Of a DNA stretch of 35,735 bases, positions 29,313-35,735 are shown in pieces. The notes beneath the pieces were generated by a model. It was given only the letters and a program-made list of their open reading frames with translations, was not told the DNA's origin and did no database searches. This stretch comes from Deltaproteobacteria bacterium. GTDB lineage: Bacteria; Desulfobacterota; RBG-13-43-22. Each line of letters opens with the position of its first letter. Position 1 is the stretch's first letter. A program made the translations under genes and the position numbers. The DNA is taken from positions 1 through 35,735 of the forward strand of contig JACRBX010000116.1 of the NCBI GenBank assembly GCA_016219225.1, given 5' to 3'.

Positions 29313-31010
29313 TCAAATAGGTTTGGTTAGTTCTTCCTCGGCCTTCATCCGGGTAATGATTTCATCCCGTAAGGCTTTTTTATATACTTTTTCAGTAACG
29401 GTCAAGGGCAGCCCGTCTCTGAATTCGATAAATTTGGGCACTGCATAGGGCGGAAGATGGAGGCGACAAAATTTTTGAATCGCTTCCGAAGAGACCTTCC
29501 CCTTATAGGCCTCTTTTAATTGTATGACCGCCATGACCCGTTCACTTCCCGGTATCAGAGGATCAGGCACCCCAAAGGCGGCAGCCATTCCCACGCCGGG
29601 ATGGCTGAACAGCACCTCATCTACAGAGGTGGTATAAACCTTCAGACCTGAAATGTTGACCATGTCTTTGATCCGGTCGGTCAGGTGGAAATAACCGTCT
29701 TCATCCATGAAGGCCATATCTCCGGTATGGAGCCAGCCGTCGGGGGTAAGCCCTGATCCCGGTTCGGGGAAGTAGCCTTTCATGATCTGCGGCCCCCGGA
29801 CAACCACTTCCCCGGGTTCGCCAAAGGGGACTTCAACCCCCGTAGCCGGATCGATAAGCCTGCATTCCGTATCCGGTGAGGGGATGCCCAGGCCATTTTT
29901 TTCTTTGGCCAGGAAGCCGGTAATTTTTGAAAAGGCGGAAATATTAAAATGGGTCAAGGGAGAGGTTTCCGTGAGTCCATAGCCCTCTGATACGGGGGTC
30001 CCCATCTTCTTTTTAATGAGGTCGGCCACTTCTTTGGGAAGAGGCGCAGATCCGGATATGGGGATGGCGTTCAGTTTGCCGATATCGGTTTGCACCATCC
30101 GCATGAGCTGGGTCGGAACGGTGGCAATCATTAGAGGGCGGTACTGTTTAATAGTTCGAACGATCAGTCCCGTATCCCTGGGGTCCGGCAACAAAATCAC
30201 ACGCAAACCAAGAGCAGCGGCGGATTGATAAATATAATGTCCATAGGCATGAAAAAGGGGTATGGGGACCAGGATCGATGACTTGCCGGCTACTGCCCGG
30301 AGCATGGGCTTAAGCATCCAGGGAAAACCCTGCAGGATGCAGCTTAAGCGGTTATAATGCGTAACCATGACCCCCTTGGGAGTTCCGGTGGCCCCGCCGG
30401 TAAAGGCCAACTCACACAAATCCTCCGTCGGATCAATATCTATCGAAGGCGGTTTCCCTTCACCTTTATCGATCAATCGCCTGAATTCATGGACTCCGGA
30501 GCGAAGAGGAGCGGATACCCCCTTAACATCAAATCCTTCCGTGGAGGTGACAATGATCTGTTCAAAAGCACATTGCCCTTTTATTTTTAAAATACGGTCC
30601 AGATGTTCTTCCCGACAGACCACCACCCGGCATCGGGATCCCTGGATTTCATGGATCAAACCGGCCTCGGTCCGGAGGATACTGGTCGGGACCACCACGC
30701 CGCCGGCCTTCATGACCGCCCAGTCGCTGATGATGACTTCAGGACAATTGGGGAGAAAAAGGCAGACCCGGTCCCCTTTTTCCAGACCTGATTCTCTCAA
30801 GGCCCGGGCCAGCCTGTCGGTAATGATTTTCAGGTCTCTATAGGTCAGGGTTCTTTCTAAAAAAAGGATGGCCGTTTGCTTGGGCCATTTTTCGGCCGCC
30901 CTGTCCAGTAACCGGTAAACCGGTTCCCGGGGATAAGGTTGCAGGCTTTTATCCAGTTTATAAGGCCCGAGCTGATAACTTTTCAGCCAGGGTTTTTCTA
31001 AGTAACCCAT
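29313..31010 (-). CDS. Long/medium-chain acyl-CoA synthetase (FadD-like AMP-dependent ligase)
   Basis: This 565-residue ANL enzyme starts at an ATG with AAAGGAAT upstream. The ATP loop TGGATGTPKG is at residues 204-213, followed by YGLTETSP, the hinge DRIKDMVNISGLKVY and a C-terminal TVTEKVYKKALRDE, in which the usual Gly before the catalytic Lys is Glu. The N-terminal LERTLTYRDLKIITDRLARA is typical of fatty-acyl-CoA synthetases. It would activate a fatty or hydrophobic aromatic acid. It lies directly downstream of the AOR gene on the same strand (165 bases), so the pair could oxidise an aldehyde to an acid and then activate it. Confidence 0.85.
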   Translation of the reverse strand: MGYLEKPWLKSYQLGPYKLDKSLQPYPREPVYRLLDRAAEKWPKQTAILFLERTLTYRDLKIITDRLARALRESGLEKGDRVCLFLPNCPEVIISDWAVMKAGGVVVPTSILRTEAGLIHEIQGSRCRVVVCREEHLDRILKIKGQCAFEQIIVTSTEGFDVKGVSAPLRSGVHEFRRLIDKGEGKPPSIDIDPTEDLCELAFTGGATGTPKGVMVTHYNRLSCILQGFPWMLKPMLRAVAGKSSILVPIPLFHAYGHYIYQSAAALGLRVILLPDPRDTGLIVRTIKQYRPLMIATVPTQLMRMVQTDIGKLNAIPISGSAPLPKEVADLIKKKMGTPVSEGYGLTETSPLTHFNISAFSKITGFLAKEKNGLGIPSPDTECRLIDPATGVEVPFGEPGEVVVRGPQIMKGYFPEPGSGLTPDGWLHTGDMAFMDEDGYFHLTDRIKDMVNISGLKVYTTSVDEVLFSHPGVGMAAAFGVPDPLIPGSERVMAVIQLKEAYKGKVSSEAIQKFCRLHLPPYAVPKFIEFRDGLPLTVTEKVYKKALRDEIITRMKAEEELTKPI

Positions 31011-31175
31011 TTATTCCTTTCCAAAGCTTAATAGTGTAAATCCGTAAACTTCGGGGGTCCCGAATGGAGCGAACAGAACCCACCAAATAAAGCTTTCAAC
31101 AGCCAGCAGCCAGCATAAGCATTTCTCCGGAGGGTTTTTTGAATACTGACCCCTGATCGCTGATCGCTGCTCTGT
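31011..31175. other. Intergenic spacer between AOR and acyl-CoA synthetase with heptamers
   Basis: It contains CAGCCAG units (AACAGCCAGCAGCCAGCA) near 31099-31116 and TGATCGC units (CCCCTGATCGCTGATCGCTG) at 31150-31170 that reach the AOR stop codon. No other feature is visible. Confidence 0.55.
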
Positions 31176-33047
31176 TTACCAGACATCCTTTATAAGACCA
31201 TCCAGGCCCAGTTCCTGCATCTTCTCAGGAGTAGGGATACCGGTGGTTCCATCCCATCCCCGTAACGCGTAATAGGCGTCTTTCAACCTCTCCAGCGTCT
31301 CTTGGCTGATCACCTCCCCTGCGGCCGGGCCATCGGGTAGGGGCTCTTCCATCAACCGTTTCGGAAGCGTATCGGATTCCCTGGTAATCCCTTCCCGGAC
31401 GCAGAAAAGCCGCATAAGATTGAAATTCCGTTCCCCGCACCTCCTGAAATCGGTTACAGTGTAATTCCATCCGGTGGCGGCGTTGATCAGTTCCACAAAA
31501 TCTTCGGCCAAAAGGAGTATTCCCATGAATTTGCAGGCCCCCATGCAATCAAACATGGTCAGGGCGTTTTCCAGGTCGACTACCACCCTAACTTCTTCCG
31601 GATTGGCCAGAAACGGGTCCTCAATGCGGCTGTCATCCACAATAAGGAAGGGTGCATCGATAAAGGTCGGCCCCTGGACAAAGGCGGTGATATGGTCCCC
31701 GCCTCGATTGGCCGTAACATATCCCAGGCCGGTAATTTTGGCGGCCCGAGGGTCATAAGCCGGCAACTCAAGCCCCTTAACCTGCATGGCAAAGCGCTCC
31801 GAACCCTGCCCGATTATCCCGGACAGGACCTTTGTTCCTTCGGCCAGGAGATTCCCGATGCCTTCTCTACGGGCAATTTTTCCGATCAGGTCGACCACCA
31901 GTCCGGGATTTCCGAATTCAATCTCCATCCCCCCGGTTTGTTCATCGGTAAGAAGGCCTTTTTGAAAGCATTCCATGCTGAAGGCAATGGTTGAGCCGGT
32001 ACTGATGGTATCGAGCCCGTAATCATTACAGAGATAATTGGCCATGGTGATGGCATTCAGGTCCGATACGCCGCAGGCGGCCCCGAACATATTGGTCGTC
32101 TCGTATTCGGGCCCTTCTCCCTGGTGTCCTTTCCAGGGCCCTTCCTTGATTTGCGTGCCCCGGCCACAGGCGATGGGACAGGCAAAACACCGCACTTCCT
32201 TGACCAGAACCTTGTCGGTCAGGGCTTGACCATTGACTTCTTCTATCCGGTCAAAAACCCCTTTCTGCCAGTTCAAGGTAGGGTAACCGCCTCGGGCATT
32301 GACCATGTCGGAAACCATATTGGTGCCGAAGGTCTCAAAACCGACCTTCAGCATGGATTCATTCAAAAGAGTGATCTGTCTACGGGCAATGGAATTGAAG
32401 CGTTCCTTTTCCGCCAGATGGATCGCCGCCTTGCCGGAACAGACCAAGGCTTTCAATTTTTTGGCGCCCATTACCGCACCCAGACCGCTTCTTCCGACCG
32501 ACCGGTGGCTGTTATTCATGATCGAGGCATAACGGACCAGATTCTCTCCTGCCGGACCGATGCAGGCGATGTGCATGTGCTTTCCAAGGGATCCCTTCAG
32601 GGCCGACTCCGTTTCCGAGACCGATTTGCCCCACAGAGGCCGGGCATCCAACAACTCTGCTTTTCCGTCTATGATCTTCAGATAAACCGGGTTGGGGGCT
32701 ATTCCTTCAAACAGGATCCCGTCATAACCGCTACGTTTTAAGGCCGGTCCGAAGTTGCCCCCGCTGTTGCCGTGTCCCCAGATCCCGGTCAAGGGCGATT
32801 TGGCCACCACCGAATACCTTCCGGCACTGGCTGCCGCCGTACCGGTCAGCGGTCCGGTCATGAAAATAAGCAGGTTTTCCGGACCTAAAGGATCGGCCCC
32901 TTTGGGCACTTCCTGATAAAGGTACCTGGTGGCTAATCCCGGACCGCCAACATATTTTTCCGTCCAGTCGGCCCGGACTTTTTCTTCGGAGACTTTCCCG
33001 GTAGTCAAATTGACCCTTAAAAGTTTTCCCATATAGGCAAAAGGCAT
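31176..33047 (-). CDS. Tungsten/molybdenum aldehyde:ferredoxin oxidoreductase (AOR family)
   Basis: This is a 623-residue enzyme of about the usual AOR length. It starts at an ATG after GGGGGGATC; a second in-frame Met is at residue 6. The N-terminal domain has GGPGLATRYLYQEVP and ASAGRYSVVAKSPLTG. The [4Fe-4S] ligands are Cys287, Cys290 and Cys294 (RCFACPIACGR), with a fourth at Cys505 (DCMGACKF). GLELPAYDPRAAKITGLGYV and TANRGGDH match the pterin-binding regions. It oxidises aldehydes to acids with ferredoxin, or the reverse, in the cytoplasm. Other AOR-superfamily branches such as benzoyl-CoA reductase BamB also share this fold, but the length and position favour AOR. The neighbouring acyl-CoA synthetase would activate its product. 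Confidence 0.87.
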   Translation of the reverse strand: MPFAYMGKLLRVNLTTGKVSEEKVRADWTEKYVGGPGLATRYLYQEVPKGADPLGPENLLIFMTGPLTGTAAASAGRYSVVAKSPLTGIWGHGNSGGNFGPALKRSGYDGILFEGIAPNPVYLKIIDGKAELLDARPLWGKSVSETESALKGSLGKHMHIACIGPAGENLVRYASIMNNSHRSVGRSGLGAVMGAKKLKALVCSGKAAIHLAEKERFNSIARRQITLLNESMLKVGFETFGTNMVSDMVNARGGYPTLNWQKGVFDRIEEVNGQALTDKVLVKEVRCFACPIACGRGTQIKEGPWKGHQGEGPEYETTNMFGAACGVSDLNAITMANYLCNDYGLDTISTGSTIAFSMECFQKGLLTDEQTGGMEIEFGNPGLVVDLIGKIARREGIGNLLAEGTKVLSGIIGQGSERFAMQVKGLELPAYDPRAAKITGLGYVTANRGGDHITAFVQGPTFIDAPFLIVDDSRIEDPFLANPEEVRVVVDLENALTMFDCMGACKFMGILLLAEDFVELINAATGWNYTVTDFRRCGERNFNLMRLFCVREGITRESDTLPKRLMEEPLPDGPAAGEVISQETLERLKDAYYALRGWDGTTGIPTPEKMQELGLDGLIKDVW

Positions 33048-33281
33048 GATGATCCCCCTTCCCGTATTAAAAGTTCATGGCCCTTTGAAACGTCACGAAT
33101 CTTGTCTTTCCCCTCCGTCATTCCGGTGAAAACCGGAATCCAGGTGTTATGCTGAGACGAAAATAACCTGGATTCCGGTTTTCACCGGAATGACGGAGAG
33201 GTTATTGACGTTTTTTCAAAAAGCTAAACTGATACGAAAATTGTTTTCGCCGAACGCTGAACGACGAACGGTATTTTCGTC
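33048..33281. other. Intergenic spacer with palindromic element copy 2
   Basis: Apart from the AOR ribosome-binding site it contains the palindromic element (33113-33240) followed by GAACGCT-GAACGAC-GAACGGT heptamers (33252-33272). Confidence 0.7.
33113..33240. repeat. Dispersed palindromic element, copy 2 (33-bp perfect inverted repeat)
   Basis: Arms 33113-33145 and 33166-33198 are exact reverse complements over 33 bp around a 20-base loop, four bases longer than copy 1 at 284-363. The trailing GAGAGGTTATTGACG, then a TTTTTTCAAAAAGCTAAACT run into GATACGAAAA also matches. Each arm contains the GAAA-capped small hairpin. Confidence 0.88.
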
Positions 33282-34466
33282 CTAAACCCCTATCGGTGCG
33301 TCAATGATCTCCCGAACAGGGATATCTTTTATGAGTTCCCTGAAAAACACCTTGGGGTCAATGACACCTTCCGGTGCAAAGACCCCGGATGTCTTGATTT
33401 CGCCGCGGGCCAGCATCAGGGCCCCGAGGACCGATGGAAGGGATGTGAGCAGATCGGCATTAGAGCCGCAATTATAAGAAAAATGGACCGGACTCCCGTT
33501 TTTTTCTCCATGCACATCGACCCGCAAAACAACCCCTTCGATACCGAACTCACCGTATTCAGTCACCACGGTATCTATTAAAGACTGGACAAAATCTTCC
33601 GAAAGCATGGGCAGGCCTAAAATGATATCCGTTCCAACGGCCCGGGCGGGAATGCTTCTCCCGCGCACATCGATTTCGGTTGTTTTGGAAAGGCCGATCT
33701 CTTTGAAGACCTTGGCCATTTCGGAAAATTTAGTGGGCCAGATGCCGCCATAGTTGGTCACATCCCTGACCCCTTTGATATAACGCGGAAGGGTTATCGG
33801 TTCCGGATGCCCTACCTGGCTGACTTCAAAAGTGCCGATAGGATCGATGAAATTGAAGGCTTTTGTAACGGACATGGCTGGAATCGGGACCCATTGGCCG
33901 TCACGGTAGGTAATAATGTCCCCGTCAATGGCGTGGAAATAGTGTTCGACGATGCCGCTACCGGTCATCTTCGGGTCGATGGCCGTCCAGGCCCAGGCCG
34001 TATCGATAGCATCTACCCGATCAAGCTTATCGGCCCCTGACCGGGCCATTAGATTCGTTATGCCGGGCGTAGCCCCTAAACCGACAATCACACAGATCCC
34101 GGCCTTTCGGGCTTCTCCGTCCAGGGCCAGGATTTTTTCAGTGGCATCTCCGTCATCGCAGACATCGACCAGGTGCTTTTTGGCTTCGATAGCGGCCTTG
34201 ACAATTCTCTCGCCATAGACATAATAAGGGCCGACCGTGTTTAAGACCACATCGGCCTGTTGCATAGCCTTAACCATATTGCCCATATCATTAGCATCCA
34301 CTTGTATGGCCGTCGTTTTACCGCCCACTTCGGCAGCCAGCATCTGGGCCTTATCCAAATGGTAATCCGCTACAATGACTTCCATATCCGGCGCCTTTTT
34401 AACCAACTCCCGAACCCCTCCGGAACCGATATGACCGGCCCCACCCAACGCTAAAATTTTCATCAT
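33282..34466 (-). CDS. Saccharopine dehydrogenase-like NAD(P)-binding protein
   Basis: This 394-residue protein starts at ATG 34466 (or the next codon, 34463), with AAGGAG upstream. The Rossmann motif GGAGHIGSGG is at residues 8-17, then YHLDKAQMLAAEVGG, NTVGPYYVYGERIVKAAIEA and VGLGATPGITNLMA, which define the saccharopine dehydrogenase/lysine-oxoglutarate reductase-like family. The C-terminal domain (residues ~150-380) would bind the second substrate. Despite the name, members often act on amino or carboxyl acids other than saccharopine, and the substrate is not determined. It is transcribed with the DUF1329 gene upstream (20-base gap); no lysine genes are near. Confidence 0.82.
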   Translation of the reverse strand: MMKILALGGAGHIGSGGVRELVKKAPDMEVIVADYHLDKAQMLAAEVGGKTTAIQVDANDMGNMVKAMQQADVVLNTVGPYYVYGERIVKAAIEAKKHLVDVCDDGDATEKILALDGEARKAGICVIVGLGATPGITNLMARSGADKLDRVDAIDTAWAWTAIDPKMTGSGIVEHYFHAIDGDIITYRDGQWVPIPAMSVTKAFNFIDPIGTFEVSQVGHPEPITLPRYIKGVRDVTNYGGIWPTKFSEMAKVFKEIGLSKTTEIDVRGRSIPARAVGTDIILGLPMLSEDFVQSLIDTVVTEYGEFGIEGVVLRVDVHGEKNGSPVHFSYNCGSNADLLTSLPSVLGALMLARGEIKTSGVFAPEGVIDPKVFFRELIKDIPVREIIDAPIGV

Positions 34467-34486
34467 TAATCTCCTTTTTGCTTTTT

Positions 34487-35735
34487 TTATTTATTTTTAA
34501 TCATACCGCTCATGCTGACATCGGAACGGTTGAGCCACAGAGCCGGATAGGAATAGGAATGGTAGGCGGTGCTGTGGGTATCGATATGGTCGAGGGCCAG
34601 GGTGTGAAACTGGTTGTAGGTGCCCATCTCGGGGATAAAACCCCAGACGGCATCATAGGTCCGATATAAACGTCCCTTTTGATCGTAGCTCTCGATATGA
34701 TGGGGATAGAGGATTTCCTTATCGACATAAAAGATACGCTTGCCGTAAACGTAATTTTTATCCAATTGGGTCAACTGGACGACCCAGCAGGGCCGGCGCT
34801 CAAACTGGAGGTTTTTCAAAATAAACCCTTCTTTGGAACTCATATAAGGCGCTCCATCGGTGGTGATGGGGACCAGAAATTCCCCTTCTCCGATCAACTC
34901 GTATTTGTAGGGGTACCGTTTCGGACTCAGCTTCTGGTTAAATCCTTGCCAGTCTTCATAAATGATATCCTGGCCCACGGCCGGGTCCTGGGTGTCGGAA
35001 GCGGTCAGTTTCCGAATGCGCCTGATGCTGTTGATATACATGAGAAAGAGGTCGTCCTTGGTGGGATCGATGTAAGAGGTCATACTGATAATGTTCCCGA
35101 ACAGGTCCCGCGGGGCCTGGCTCATATATTGGGAAGCCCTTGTCTCGCCCTGTTCCCTGGCCCGGGAATCCAGCCAACCCAGAGGTGCCCATTTGATCCG
35201 GCCTTGCGCCCTCATGGTATAGGCCGTGGCCATGCCTTCGTAATCATTGCGCAGATCACCGGTATATCCGAAGACGTGTTCCCAATAAAATTCGCCGTCC
35301 AGGTTATAACTCTTGTCCCAGTTGTAAATGATCTGCTGGGCCTGGTGCGCTCCGGAAGGCCTGGGAAAGGGGAATCCGGCTACATAAGACTCATTAATTA
35401 TGTATCCGTTTTTGTCTTCCCTGACGGTCCCCATATATTTTTTAGTCGCCTCGGCCACCGGCAGGGAGTGGTAATATTGTCTGGTGGGGACAATTTCGAT
35501 CTCGGTAAAATTACAGGCATGCCGTTTACCCGAGGCCGGTGTGGGGTTAAACCGGTCATACATCAGCTTCCACATCATTTTGTCAAAGGGGAATTTGGTT
35601 TTGTCCTTGTAGGTGTATTTGCCCGGTTTGATCTCCGGATACACTTTACCGACCACATTCGGGGCCTTGAATCCGATGGTCTCAGCCCAGACCTTTTTCA
35701 TGGTCTCCACGTCGTAGGTTACTTTTTTGTAGGCC
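34487..35735 (-). CDS. DUF1329 family outer-membrane-associated protein, 5' end missing
   Basis: The gene enters from the right edge: the frame is open to position 35735 and continues AYKKVTYDVETMKKVWAE, so at least 415 residues are present. The apparent GTG start at 35710 is only an in-frame codon inside the gene. DUF1329 marks include KYTYKDKTKFP, AHQAQQIIYNWDKSY, LFLMYINSIRRIRKLTASDT, and the end LALDHIDTHSTAYHSYSYPA. Members are usually secreted proteins with a LolA/LppX-like lipid-binding fold and often occur with RND transporters in Proteobacteria. The signal peptide, if any, is beyond the window. It may handle a hydrophobic compound, an inference from the family. Confidence 0.82.
   Translation of the reverse strand, partial: AYKKVTYDVETMKKVWAETIGFKAPNVVGKVYPEIKPGKYTYKDKTKFPFDKMMWKLMYDRFNPTPASGKRHACNFTEIEIVPTRQYYHSLPVAEATKKYMGTVREDKNGYIINESYVAGFPFPRPSGAHQAQQIIYNWDKSYNLDGEFYWEHVFGYTGDLRNDYEGMATAYTMRAQGRIKWAPLGWLDSRAREQGETRASQYMSQAPRDLFGNIISMTSYIDPTKDDLFLMYINSIRRIRKLTASDTQDPAVGQDIIYEDWQGFNQKLSPKRYPYKYELIGEGEFLVPITTDGAPYMSSKEGFILKNLQFERRPCWVVQLTQLDKNYVYGKRIFYVDKEILYPHHIESYDQKGRLYRTYDAVWGFIPEMGTYNQFHTLALDHIDTHSTAYHSYSYPALWLNRSDVSMSGMIKNK

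Overview
The window looks like a chromosomal segment of an anaerobic, Deltaproteobacteria-like (Desulfobacterota) bacterium. The placement is inferred from gene content: a 4-hydroxybenzoyl-CoA reductase-type enzyme with three subunits, a tungsten/molybdenum aldehyde:ferredoxin oxidoreductase, a cytoplasmic molybdopterin oxidoreductase with a four-cluster ferredoxin subunit, three acyl/aryl-CoA ligases, and a PrkA-YeaH-SpoVR stress module carrying two kinases. No rRNA, tRNA, CRISPR array or phage genes were recognised.

Layout. 1-160 (-) is the start of a NitT/TauT-type substrate-binding protein and 542-1123 (-) is a PagL-like outer-membrane protein. 1279-7391 (+) carries an IclR regulator with a palindrome-rich promoter, a PaaK-type CoA ligase, a 65-residue protein, a molybdopterin oxidoreductase, a DUF1566 protein, a 4x[4Fe-4S] protein and a HAD phosphatase. 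7573-8310 (-) is a short-chain dehydrogenase. 8898-16291 (+) is PrkA kinase 1, YeaH/DUF444, SpoVR and PrkA kinase 2. 16495-18966 holds a divergent single-domain response regulator and a receiver-GAF-histidine kinase. 18955-21271 has a shortened DUF2284 protein, an NAD-dependent epimerase and UppP. 21568-28343 (+) has a TetR regulator behind a very AT-rich leader, the hcrB-hcrC-hcrA-like operon and an aryl-AMP/CoA ligase. 28447-35735 (-) has an SCP2-like protein, an acyl-CoA synthetase, an aldehyde ferredoxin oxidoreductase, a saccharopine dehydrogenase-like protein and a truncated DUF1329 protein.

How the genes may work together. Ligases would activate aromatic or other carboxylic acids to CoA thioesters. 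The HcrBCA-type enzyme would remove a para-hydroxyl from 4-hydroxybenzoyl-CoA to give benzoyl-CoA. The AOR and the molybdopterin oxidoreductase with its ferredoxin subunit would handle linked aldehyde or acyl-CoA redox steps. IclR and TetR are the likely local regulators. The PrkA1-YeaH-SpoVR-PrkA2 block is a separate regulatory module, probably for starvation or stress.

The most unusual non-genic signal is a mosaic of dispersed intergenic elements. Tandem arrays with a strict 7-bp period but different unit sequences are joined by a few shared modules: a ~42-bp dyad element in six copies, a CTAAACTGATAC module in three copies, and two copies of a 29-33-bp perfect inverted repeat. One dyad copy supplies the last 12 codons and the stop of the hcrB-like gene. 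A heptamer array also lies in the N-terminal coding region of the YeaH homologue. A separate structured element at 29073-29280 has two perfect 13-bp hairpins between imperfect terminal inverted repeats, and a partial inverted relative lies at 28357-28405. Together these two bracket the SCP2-like gene.
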